From positions 1 to 49,301 of the forward strand of contig DAOSUR010000018.1 of the NCBI GenBank assembly GCA_035378985.1: a DNA stretch of 49,301 bases. The letters are read 5' to 3'. Both the position numbers and the translations under genes were made by a program. Each line of letters begins with the position of its first letter. The stretch's first letter is position 1. Positions 42,333-49,301 of the stretch are shown here, piece by piece. The notes beneath the pieces were generated by a model, which worked only from the letters and a program-made list of their open reading frames with translations, made no database searches and had not been told where the DNA came from. This DNA is from Anaerohalosphaeraceae bacterium. GTDB lineage: Bacteria > Planctomycetota > Phycisphaerae > Sedimentisphaerales > Anaerohalosphaeraceae.

Positions 42333-44696
42333 ATGGGACGCAGAACCATCGACAGTTTGTTCGGCAGTGGGCCGACGAAGCCGGCGGACGGCCGGGTTAT
42401 TCGTGCGGCCTTCAATACCGGCGCCGATGCGCTGTTTGACTATCTGCTGCCCAGCGGACTGGGCCCTGTGCGGCCGGGCCAGCGGGTGCGTGTGCCCTTC
42501 GGACGCACCAATCGGCTTCTGGAGGCGTTTGTCGTGGAGGTCGAGCCCGCCGATGCCGGAGCCGATTCCGAACGGCAGAAGGCGCGGGCCTTTGACTTGA
42601 AAACGGTTCGGGAGATTCTCGATGAAGAACCGCTGCTGGATGAGCAGCTGATGGAGCTGGCCCGGTGGCTGAGTGCCTATTACGTCTGTCCGCTGGGGCA
42701 GGTGCTGGCGGCGATGGTGCCGGCGGCCGTCAAAAAAGAAGCAGGCGTCCGCAAGGAAGTGCGGGTGTATCTGACAGGCGAGCTGCCGGCCGACTCGAAA
42801 CTTGGCAGCGGGCCGCAGCGGGCCCTCGTCCGGCTTTTGCAGGAGGCGGGGGCTGTCAGCGAGGAGACGGCCATCGAGAAAACCACGCTTCTGGAGCGGG
42901 CAGGCTGCACGGAGGGGCCGCTGAAGAAACTGCTGCGCAGCGGTGCGGCGGCCTGTGCGGTTCGATACGGCGTGCGGCCGCTGCCGATGGTGCCGGAGGG
43001 ACTGCGGGAGCAGGCGGAGGCCATTGTGCTCACGGAAGACCAGCAGCGGGCGCTGACCCATCTGGAGCAGCAGCTGCACGCGGGGCAGTTCGCCGTAACA
43101 CTGCTGCACGGCGTAACCGACAGCGGCAAGACGGAGGTCTATATCCGGGCGATTGAGAAGGCCGTCTCATTGGGTCGGCAGGCAATTGTGATGCTGCCGG
43201 AGATTGCCCTGACGGCCCAGACGGTCCAGCGGTTCGGGACGCGGTTTCAGCGGCTGGCGGTGATGCATTCGGGCCTGTCGGGGCCGCAGCGGAATGCACA
43301 GTGGCAGGCGATTCGCCGCGGGCAGGCGGATGTAGTGATCGGGGCCCGCTCGGCGGTCTTTGCTCCACTGCAGCGGCTGGGACTGATTGTCGTTGATGAG
43401 GAGCACGAAGCAAGCTACAAGCAGGATATGGTGCCGCGCTATCACGGGCGCGATGCGGCAATCAAGCGGGCGCAGCTGGCCGGGGCGGTGTGTCTGCTGG
43501 GCTCGGCGACGCCGTCGCTGGAGACCCTGCACAACTGTCAGACCCGCTCCAGCTACACGCGGATTGTGATGGCTCGGCGCGTGCGCAATCTGCCGATGCC
43601 GAAGATGGACGTTATTAATATGCTGACGGCCTTCGAGGGCAGAGCGGTCCGCCAGCCCCAGCTGCTCAGCCCGGCGCTGGAAGAAGCCCTGCACGAAGTG
43701 CTCCAGCGCGGTGAGCAGGCGATTCTGCTGCTCAACCGCCGCGGCTACAGCCATTTCATTTACTGTCCCTCCTGCCGCCATACGCTGCACTGCCGCAACT
43801 GCGATGTGACGCTCACCTATCACAAACGGCCGCATCGGGAAGGGACGGCGGACACGGTTTTAGGCCCTCATATGACGGGCGGCTTTGCGATTTGCCATTA
43901 CTGCCTGGCCAAGACGCTCGTGCCGAAGGCCTGTCCGCTTTGCGGGCAGGCGATGACGATGATCGGGCTGGGGGCCCAGCGGCTCGAGGAAGAGGTGCAG
44001 CACAAACTGCCGCAGGCCCGCCTGCGCCGCATCGACAGCGATGCCATGGCGGGCCGGGATTATTACGGCCTGCTGGAGGATTTCGCCGCCGGGCGCATTG
44101 ATATTCTGGTCGGCACGCAGATGCTCGCCAAGGGCCTGCACTTTCCCAACGTGACGCTGGTAGGGATTGTCAGTGCCGATACCGCGCTGTCGCTGCCGGA
44201 TTTTCGCGCCAACGAGCGGACGTTTCAGCTGATTTGCCAGGCGGCCGGCCGCGCCGGGCGCAGCGAAAAAGGCGGACGCGTGCTCATCCAGACCTTTCTG
44301 CCCGGCCAGCCCGCCATCGACTTTGCCTGCCGATACGACTGGGAGGGGTTCGTTCAGGAGGAAATGAAGCACCGGCGGGCCTGTCATCTGCCGCCGGTGT
44401 GGCGGATGGCGATGGTGCTGATGCGCGACGGCCGCTATGAACGGCTCACCGCCGCCGCCAAAGCCGTCAATGCACGGCTGGAGCAGATTATCGACCGCGA
44501 GAAACTGCCGATTCTCCTTCGAGGGCCGATGGAGGCGCCCATCAGCCGCATCGGCGGACAGCACCGAATGCACCTGATTGTCCAGGCTCAGCAGCCGCAG
44601 ACGATTCAGCATTTGTTTGCGCGTTTCCGCGACGCCGCTCCGGTCCGCCCGTCCGTCCAAATCCAAATCGACATCGACCCCGTCTGCGTTCTGTAA
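42333..44696 (+). CDS. priA: Primosomal helicase PriA
   Basis: 787 residues from the ATG at 42333 (MGRRTIDSLFG); an upstream in-frame ATG at 42162 would add 57 residues that overlap the permease gene and look untranslated. PriA restarts stalled replication forks. An N-terminal DNA-binding domain (about 15-110, LPSGLGPVRPGQRVRVPFGR) precedes the helicase core: Walker A VTDSGKTEVYI (about 261), motif II VVDEEHEASYKQD, motif VI QAAGRAGRSEKGGRVLIQT. Zinc-binding cysteines occur as CPSCRHTLHCRNC and CHYCLAKTLVPKACPLCG (about 480-545), all eight present. Length and motifs are standard. Confidence 0.95.
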   Translation: MGRRTIDSLFGSGPTKPADGRVIRAAFNTGADALFDYLLPSGLGPVRPGQRVRVPFGRTNRLLEAFVVEVEPADAGADSERQKARAFDLKTVREILDEEPLLDEQLMELARWLSAYYVCPLGQVLAAMVPAAVKKEAGVRKEVRVYLTGELPADSKLGSGPQRALVRLLQEAGAVSEETAIEKTTLLERAGCTEGPLKKLLRSGAAACAVRYGVRPLPMVPEGLREQAEAIVLTEDQQRALTHLEQQLHAGQFAVTLLHGVTDSGKTEVYIRAIEKAVSLGRQAIVMLPEIALTAQTVQRFGTRFQRLAVMHSGLSGPQRNAQWQAIRRGQADVVIGARSAVFAPLQRLGLIVVDEEHEASYKQDMVPRYHGRDAAIKRAQLAGAVCLLGSATPSLETLHNCQTRSSYTRIVMARRVRNLPMPKMDVINMLTAFEGRAVRQPQLLSPALEEALHEVLQRGEQAILLLNRRGYSHFIYCPSCRHTLHCRNCDVTLTYHKRPHREGTADTVLGPHMTGGFAICHYCLAKTLVPKACPLCGQAMTMIGLGAQRLEEEVQHKLPQARLRRIDSDAMAGRDYYGLLEDFAAGRIDILVGTQMLAKGLHFPNVTLVGIVSADTALSLPDFRANERTFQLICQAAGRAGRSEKGGRVLIQTFLPGQPAIDFACRYDWEGFVQEEMKHRRACHLPPVWRMAMVLMRDGRYERLTAAAKAVNARLEQIIDREKLPILLRGPMEAPISRIGGQHRMHLIVQAQQPQTIQHLFARFRDAAPVRPSVQIQIDIDPVCVL

Positions 44697-44781
44697 ACCT
44701 GCCCCAAAATCCCCATTCAATTTTCGCGGAGCAATTCAGATTGTCTGAAATGTGTCGCAACCGCTGAGTTCACAAGGATTT

Positions 44782-44891
44782 AAAAAAGGTTTGCCCCAGA
44801 GGCCGCTTGCACGGCCGCTGGGGCAGTGCCTGCGAAAACCCGTAAGGGTTTTCTTGTTATGACAAGCTCGCAGGCATAGGTCAGTTACAAC
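44782..44891 (-). ncRNA. tracrRNA of the type II-C system
   Basis: Minus-strand RNA of about 110 nt. Its 5' part (44891-44856) is a full 36-nt anti-repeat: 20 consecutive Watson-Crick pairs plus a terminal G-U with the 3' end of the repeat (CAGGCATAGGTCAGTTACAA side), then an internal mismatch region, then 8 pairs (including 2 G-U) with the repeat start. After this come hairpin 1, GAAAACCC-TTAC-GGGTTTTC (44853-44834), and a strong terminator stem GCCCCAG-C-GGCCG with CGGCC-T-CTGGGGC (44824-44793) followed by AAACC and six U. A TTGACA/TACAAT promoter starts it at the first anti-repeat base. It guides crRNA processing and Cas9 binding by homology with type II-C systems. Confidence 0.92.
44793..44824 (-). 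terminator. Terminator hairpin of the tracrRNA
   Basis: A 12-bp stem with one C/U mismatch (GCCCCAG, GGCCG) and a TGCAAG loop, followed on the minus strand by AAACCTTTTTT (44792-44782). It also forms the last nexus-like stem of the RNA. Confidence 0.9.
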
Positions 44892-44892
44892 A

Positions 44893-44921
44893 TTGATATT
44901 GTATGAAAGATACATTAATAT
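44893..44921 (+). promoter_or_regulatory. Putative cas9 promoter
   Basis: TTGATA at 44893-44898 and TAATAT at 44916-44921 with 17-base spacing, 39 bases before the cas9 ATG. It overlaps the tracrRNA promoter on the other strand. Confidence 0.7.
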
Positions 44922-44927
44922 TGTCAA
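44898..44927 (-). promoter_or_regulatory. tracrRNA promoter
   Basis: On the minus strand TTGACA (44927-44922) and TACAAT (44903-44898) are 18 bases apart. The predicted start, about 7 bases on, is the first base of the anti-repeat at 44891. Confidence 0.85.
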
Positions 44928-44960
44928 TCAAATTTTTTAACATTATTAGCAGGAGGATTT

Positions 44961-47951
44961 ATGTACACATTAGGTCTTGATATCGGTTCTAACAGTGTCG
45001 GCTGGGCTGTCTTAAATCCCGAAAAGGAGCTTGTCATCAACGCCGGTGTCCGAGTGTTCCAGGAAGGAGTCGATCGAGATACCAAAGGAGCGGAAGTTTC
45101 CAAAAATGCGGCCCGCCGTGCCGCCCGCAGTGCCCGGCGAACTCGCAAAAGGAGAAATTATCGAAAGGATAAATTGTTTCGTCTGCTGGTCCGCAGCGGA
45201 TTGCTGCCGCAAAATCCGGCTGAACAGCAGATTCTTTTTCAAAAAGACCCTTACTATCTGCGGGCCAAAGGACTGGATGAGAAGCTGGAACCCTATGAAA
45301 TCGGTCGTGTTCTTTATCACTTTAGCCAGCGTCGGGGTTTTTGGAGCAATCGAAAGTCGGAAAAAAAGAAAGAAGAAGGGATTGTTGCCAAATCTGCATC
45401 GGAACTGCAAAAACAAATTGTTGAGAGCGGCTGCCGTACACTTGGAGAATTTTTTGCAAAACTGAATCCTCATGAACAGCGCATCCGCGGCCGTTACACA
45501 TTTCGGGCCATGTATGAAGATGAGTTTGAGAAAGTCTGGCAGACACAGTCTTGTTATTATCAAGCCGTTTTGACGGATACTTTGAAAACAGAAATTAAAG
45601 ACCGGACGATTTTTTACCAGCGGCCCTTAAAACCATCCGATGAGCTTATCGGCAACTGCGAGCTGGAGCCGAATGAGAAACGTTGTCCCAAAGCTGATTG
45701 GTATGCGAGGCGATTCCGTATCCTCCAGACTCTCAATAATCTGGAAATTCACAATCCGGACGGAACAGATGTCAAACTCAATGAAACCCAGAGACAAATC
45801 GTCCTGCAGGAACTGCTGAGCAGCGAAAAAGTGAAGTTTGATACGCTCCGGAAAAAATTAGGTCTCCTGGAAACGCAAACCTTTAATCTGGAGGAGGGTC
45901 CAAAGGACCAGAAAAAGGAATCCATCCAGGGAGATGAATTTAACGCACACCTCCGCAAGTCCCTCGGCAAAAAACTGTTTGAACAGCTTGCGGAACAGGA
46001 CCTGATCGAAATCAATGATTTGCTTTTGGATGATGCTCTTCAGGACGAAGAAGTTGTGGAAAAACTGATGGAGCGGTACGGTTTTACCCAAGAGCAGGCC
46101 CAGAAAATCCTCGAGGTTCCGCTGCCGCAGAAGTATATGAGTTTTTCCCGTTTGGCTGTCCGGAAACTCCTGCCGCACATGGAAAAAGGCCTGCTCACTC
46201 ATGAAGCAATCCAAGCCGTCTATGGCTCACCGCAGGGTCGGCGGCCTGTTCAAACCGCAGATCAGCTGCCATTTCCCGAAGACCTCCGCAACCCCATTGT
46301 CAACCGGGCACTTTGGGAGGTCCGCAAGGTGGTTAATGCCCTCGTTCGCGTGTACGGCAAACCCCAAAAAATCAAACTGGAAATGGCCCGCGAGCTCAAA
46401 GGCACAAAACGGGAACGCGAGGAAATCCAGCTTCGCCAGCGGCAGAATGAAGAAGAAAACAAGAAAGCCCGGGAAGAACTCATGCGGATGGGCATTCTGA
46501 GTCCTTCCCGCGATGATATCATTAAATACAAGCTCTGGCAGGAATGCGGGCAAGTCTGTCCCTATACCGGAAGACCCATCAGCCAGAACGCCCTTTTCGG
46601 TCCCCATCCTGAATTTCAGGTCGAACACATCCTGCCGTACTCCCGCACTCTCGATGACAGTTTTATGAACAAAACCCTCTGCGCGGTCGATGAAAACCGG
46701 CGAAAGGGCGACAGAACTCCCTATGAATTTTACGGGGAAACCGAACAGTTTGAACAAATCCTTCATCGGATTGCCAAACTGCCTTATCCCAAGCGGCGGC
46801 GGTTCTGGCAGAAGGAGGTCGAACTGGACAATTTCATCCAGCGCCAGCTGAACGATACCCGATACATCAGCCGCAAAGCAGAAGAGTATCTCAGGGTTCT
46901 CGGCTGTACCGTGCAGGGCACACGAGGTCAGGTCACGGCGGAACTGCGCCATCAGTGGGGACTGAACTCCATTCTCGATGATTCGGAGCTGGGCGAAAAG
47001 AAGCGAGATGACCTTCGCCATCATGCCATCGATGCCGCTGTGGTAGCCGTCACGGAAAACCGGCACCTGCGGGACTTGGCCCGCAGCAGGTACGTTCCCG
47101 CCGGTCAGGCGGCGGTTCGGTTTGCTCCTCCCTGGGAAGGGTTCCGCCAGCAGCTTCAGGAGGTTGTCAGCCGAATCAATGTCTCTCACCGCGTCACCCG
47201 CAAAGTTTCCGGGCCGCTCCATGAGGAAACCTCCTACGGCCCAACCGGACTTAAGGATGACAAGGGGCAGGATATTTATGTTTATCGCAAGCCGCTCGAC
47301 GGCCTCACGTTGGCGATGGTTCCCAAGATCGTAGACCCTGTGGTTCGCCAGATTGTTGTTGAGCGGCTCGAACAGTTCGGCCTCAAGCCCGGCGGCGACG
47401 GCAAAATCACCAAAGAGGTCTGGAAAGAGCCGCTCCGAATGAAAACCAAATCCGGACAGCCCGGCCCTCAAATCAGATCCGTCCGAATCCGCGATGTCTT
47501 TAACAACCTGATTCCCATCAAGGACAAAGACGGCAGACCCTATCGCTATGTTGCACCCGGCAGCAACCACCATATCGAAATCTTCGAATACACCGACGCC
47601 AAAGGCCGAACAAAACGGCAGGGCCGAGTTGTCTCGATGTTTGAGGCCGTCCAGCGAAGCCGCCGAAAAGAACCGGTCATCTGCCGCGATTATGGCGACG
47701 GCGGAAAATTTGTCTGCTCCCTGTCCAGAAACGAATCCTTTATGCTCGAATTGGATGACGGAAAACACGTCTTGCATCGCGTACAGAAAATCGACCAAAA
47801 TGAAAGAATTATTTTACGTCCGCATACGTTTGGAGGAAAACTGCAGGACTCGGATAAACCACCGCTGATTCAAAGAAAAAGCCCTAATACCTTAAACGGC
47901 TATAAAGTGACAGTGGACCCAATTGGGCGAATCTTTCCTGCTAAAGACTAA
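44961..47951 (+). CDS. cas9: Type II-C Cas9 RNA-guided nuclease
   Basis: 996 residues, ATG with AGGAGG 4 bases upstream. It is the effector of the CRISPR locus, cutting DNA matched by crRNA/tracrRNA. RuvC-I is GLDIGSNSVGWA with D7; the arginine-rich bridge helix is at about 50-70 (ARRAARSARRTRKRRNYRK); RuvC-II has E474 in KIKLEMAREL; the HNH domain runs about 535-590 (CPYTGRPIS, QVEHILPYSRTLDDSF) with H556 and E555 where many Cas9 have Asp; RuvC-III is RHHAIDAAVVA with H688 and D691. All nuclease residues are kept. The REC lobe is short, as in Neisseria/Campylobacter-type enzymes, and the C-terminus about 720-996 should read the PAM, which cannot be deduced. No csn2 or cas4 lies nearby, consistent with II-C. 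Confidence 0.97.
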   Translation: MYTLGLDIGSNSVGWAVLNPEKELVINAGVRVFQEGVDRDTKGAEVSKNAARRAARSARRTRKRRNYRKDKLFRLLVRSGLLPQNPAEQQILFQKDPYYLRAKGLDEKLEPYEIGRVLYHFSQRRGFWSNRKSEKKKEEGIVAKSASELQKQIVESGCRTLGEFFAKLNPHEQRIRGRYTFRAMYEDEFEKVWQTQSCYYQAVLTDTLKTEIKDRTIFYQRPLKPSDELIGNCELEPNEKRCPKADWYARRFRILQTLNNLEIHNPDGTDVKLNETQRQIVLQELLSSEKVKFDTLRKKLGLLETQTFNLEEGPKDQKKESIQGDEFNAHLRKSLGKKLFEQLAEQDLIEINDLLLDDALQDEEVVEKLMERYGFTQEQAQKILEVPLPQKYMSFSRLAVRKLLPHMEKGLLTHEAIQAVYGSPQGRRPVQTADQLPFPEDLRNPIVNRALWEVRKVVNALVRVYGKPQKIKLEMARELKGTKREREEIQLRQRQNEEENKKAREELMRMGILSPSRDDIIKYKLWQECGQVCPYTGRPISQNALFGPHPEFQVEHILPYSRTLDDSFMNKTLCAVDENRRKGDRTPYEFYGETEQFEQILHRIAKLPYPKRRRFWQKEVELDNFIQRQLNDTRYISRKAEEYLRVLGCTVQGTRGQVTAELRHQWGLNSILDDSELGEKKRDDLRHHAIDAAVVAVTENRHLRDLARSRYVPAGQAAVRFAPPWEGFRQQLQEVVSRINVSHRVTRKVSGPLHEETSYGPTGLKDDKGQDIYVYRKPLDGLTLAMVPKIVDPVVRQIVVERLEQFGLKPGGDGKITKEVWKEPLRMKTKSGQPGPQIRSVRIRDVFNNLIPIKDKDGRPYRYVAPGSNHHIEIFEYTDAKGRTKRQGRVVSMFEAVQRSRRKEPVICRDYGDGGKFVCSLSRNESFMLELDDGKHVLHRVQKIDQNERIILRPHTFGGKLQDSDKPPLIQRKSPNTLNGYKVTVDPIGRIFPAKD

Positions 47952-47967
47952 ATTTTTTCCGGCCGAT

Positions 47968-47995
47968 ACAGTCCTCGCAGAACCGCGAGGGCTGT
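47968..47995 (+). other. Stable hairpin between cas9 and cas1
   Basis: ACAGTCCTCGC (47968-47978) pairs with GCGAGGGCTGT (47985-47995), 11 bp with one G-T, around loop AGAACC. It fills the gap between the cas9 stop and the cas1 GTG start at 47999. There is no T-tract, so it may lower cas1 translation or be an RNA processing site. Confidence 0.55.
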
Positions 47996-47998
47996 GTT

Positions 47999-48895
47999 GT
48001 GATTAAACGGGTTGTCGAATGCTCCACGGCAGGGACGTTTTTATCGGTCCATCAGGGACAGCTGTTTATCCGGCAGGACGGACAGGTCAAAGGCCAAATC
48101 CCCTGTGAGGACGTCGGCATTCTGCTGATCGACCATCCCGCCGTCACCTATACCCATTCCGTCCTGACCGTTCTCCTCGAGCAGGGGGCCGCCGTAGTCG
48201 TCTGCAGCGGCAAACACCTGCCCGCCGGACTCCTTCTGCCCCTCGAGTCCAACGCCGTTCAGGCCGAGCGCTTTCGGGACCAGATTGCCGCCGGCGAATC
48301 CCTCAAAAAACGCCTCTGGAAGCAGATTGTCCGGGCCAAAATTGCCCATCAGGCTCATCTGGTCCGCACGGACAAACAGACGTATCGGGCCCTGATGGCC
48401 CTCCGCCGACGCGTCCGCTCCGGCGACCCCGAAAATGTGGAGGCCCAGGCCTCCGCTAAGTTCTGGCCCGCCTTTCTGCAGGACCCCTCCTTTCGCCGGC
48501 ACCGCGAAGGTCCTCCGCCCAATCACCTGCTCAACTACGGCTACATTGTCCTGCGTTCCGCCGTCGCCCGGGCCCTGTGCAGTGCAGGGCTGCTGCCGAC
48601 CCTCGGCATTCATCACCGCAATCGATACAACGCCTTTGCCTTGGCCGATGACCTCATCGAGCCCTTCCGCGGTTTTGTTGAAGAAAGGGTTCGGGAGCTG
48701 TACACCCGCTCCGGTCCCTCCGACGGCGAGCTGACCAAAGAAACCAAGGCTGCGCTTCTGGAAGTTCTTTACCGCTCCGTCACGGTCGGCGGCTTTAAAG
48801 GTCCCCTGATGGTCGCCCTTCACCGCACTGCCGCCTCTCTGGCCCGATGCTTTGCCGGAGAACAGAAGTTATTGGATTTGCCCGTTTATGGTTGA
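47999..48895 (+). CDS. cas1: CRISPR integrase Cas1
   Basis: 298 residues from a GTG start. The metal-dependent integrase that inserts new spacers with Cas2. The N-terminal beta-sandwich (MIKRVVECSTAGTFLSVHQG onward) precedes the helical catalytic domain with E148 (NVEAQASAKFW), H205 (LGIHHRNRYNAF) and the D218/E221 pair (ADDLIEPFRGFVEERV). Size and sequence match type II Cas1. The gene overlaps cas2 by 8 bases and follows cas9 by 47 bases, so one cas9-cas1-cas2 operon is likely. The start is close to the intergenic hairpin, which could make it poorly translated. Confidence 0.96.
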   Translation: MIKRVVECSTAGTFLSVHQGQLFIRQDGQVKGQIPCEDVGILLIDHPAVTYTHSVLTVLLEQGAAVVVCSGKHLPAGLLLPLESNAVQAERFRDQIAAGESLKKRLWKQIVRAKIAHQAHLVRTDKQTYRALMALRRRVRSGDPENVEAQASAKFWPAFLQDPSFRRHREGPPPNHLLNYGYIVLRSAVARALCSAGLLPTLGIHHRNRYNAFALADDLIEPFRGFVEERVRELYTRSGPSDGELTKETKAALLEVLYRSVTVGGFKGPLMVALHRTAASLARCFAGEQKLLDLPVYG

Positions 48896-49217
48896 AACAG
48901 GATACAGAGCCATGTGGATTCTGGCGATGTTCGACCTGCCGGTTGATACGAAAAAGGCGCGAAAAGATTATGCCGATTTTCGGAAAAACCTTGTACAGGA
49001 TGGGTTTACGATGATACAATATTCCGTATATATTCGGCACTGTGCCAGTAAAGAAAATGCCCAGGTTCACGCAAAACGGGTTCAGTCCTTCCTGCCTCCC
49101 GATGGGGAGGTGCGGCTCCTTATTATCACCGACAAGCAGTTCGAACGGATGCAGATTTTTTGGGGAAAACTGCGCAAACCCACCCCTCCGGCCCCCGCTC
49201 AGCTCGAATTATTTTAA
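48888..49217 (+). CDS. cas2: CRISPR integrase partner Cas2
   Basis: 109 residues from the ATG at 48888 inside the end of cas1 (ATGGTTGA); a start at 48912 (MWILAMF) would also give a complete domain. The first strand YRAMWILAMFDLPVDTKK with the conserved Asp, then DYADFRKNLVQDGFTMIQYS and VRLLIITDKQFERM, fit the ferredoxin-like Cas2 fold of type II-C. It forms the dimer at the centre of the Cas1-Cas2 complex. The last residues PTPPAPAQLELF are typical of this subgroup. The array begins 48 bases later. Confidence 0.95.
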   Translation: MVETGYRAMWILAMFDLPVDTKKARKDYADFRKNLVQDGFTMIQYSVYIRHCASKENAQVHAKRVQSFLPPDGEVRLLIITDKQFERMQIFWGKLRKPTPPAPAQLELF

Positions 49218-49265
49218 CCTGTTTTTCTCGCAAATCCTTGCCCTGCAGGCGGTTACAAATGGACT

Positions 49266-49301
49266 ATTGTAACTGACCTATGCCTGAGAGCAAGCCACAA
49301 C
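49266..49301 (-). CRISPR. First 36-nt CRISPR repeat (array continues beyond the window)
   Basis: In crRNA direction (minus strand) the repeat starts GTTGTGGCTTGCTCTCAGG and ends AGGTCAGTTACAAT. Its outline (GTTGTRGCT at the start, TACAAT at the end) matches Neisseria-like type II-C repeats. It is identified by pairing along its full length with the tracrRNA anti-repeat at 44856-44891. Only one copy is inside the window, which ends on its last base. The 48 bases before it (49218-49265) contain GTTACAA at 49252-49258, an inverted copy of the repeat end. The TACAAT end could serve as a -10 box for transcription of each crRNA. Confidence 0.9.

Noticed and set aside
44697..44781. A possible small gene between priA and the tracrRNA
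   Set aside because: No start with a ribosome site and no coding frame of useful length.
46227..47798. A 523-codon minus-strand frame inside cas9
   Set aside because: Antisense shadow caused by codon bias; all Cas9 motifs lie in the plus frame.

Overview
The window reads as chromosomal DNA of a planctomycete, most likely class Phycisphaerae. This is an inference from gene content: secreted proteins that end in a short dockerin-like GDC-x-VDLADxAxxAxxWL tag, a PEP-CTERM protein, an ECF sigma/FecR pair beside a LamG protein, carbohydrate-active enzymes (GH94, GH5, GH106), a bacterial V-type ATPase and a compact type II-C CRISPR-Cas locus. No rRNA or tRNA gene was found.

Layout. 1-1211: the 3' end of an Rhs/YD-repeat gene with its variable tip, a frame-broken small membrane protein and a displaced Rhs-core remnant. 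1411-4128: a secreted beta-propeller plus beta-helix protein with a dockerin-like tag. 4408-6635: an M24 peptidase, hypoxanthine phosphoribosyltransferase and a SYLF lipoprotein. 6739-8248: promoter, TPP riboswitch and thiC. 8382-12188: a lamin-tail surface protein and a fusion of a degenerate KaiC-like domain with a PEP/pyruvate-kinase-type ATP-grasp domain. 12514-17834: a PEP-CTERM protein, an ECF sigma factor, a FecR anti-sigma-like protein and a LamG protein. The first and last of these share a homologous N-terminal domain. 18002-21576: cellobiose phosphorylase and a GH5 cellulase, translationally coupled.

21586-27920 (minus strand): a TPR membrane protein and an operon of three chaperone-type genes: a membrane-anchored GrpE-like protein, a short Hsp70 lacking the lid, and a DjlA-like membrane protein with a TerB-like region and a C-terminal HPD J-domain. 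Together they look like a dedicated membrane-tethered Hsp70 machine. 28063-36941 (minus): a nine-gene V-type ATPase operon (G/H, I, K, E, C, F, A, B, D). Its rotor subunit K keeps every residue known to bind sodium in Enterococcus hirae NtpK. 37078-44696: a cytidylate-kinase-like protein, a GH106 rhamnosidase-type enzyme, a cluster of palindromes, a TauE/SafE permease and PriA.

44782-49301: a complete type II-C CRISPR-Cas module. A tracrRNA on the minus strand with promoter, full-length anti-repeat, one hairpin and a terminator lies head-to-head with cas9 (996 aa), followed by cas1 and cas2 on the plus strand. The window ends exactly at the end of the first 36-nt repeat. That repeat is oriented so that crRNAs would be transcribed toward cas2, and it ends in a -10-like TACAAT. 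The promoters for tracrRNA and cas9 are interleaved in about 35 bp.
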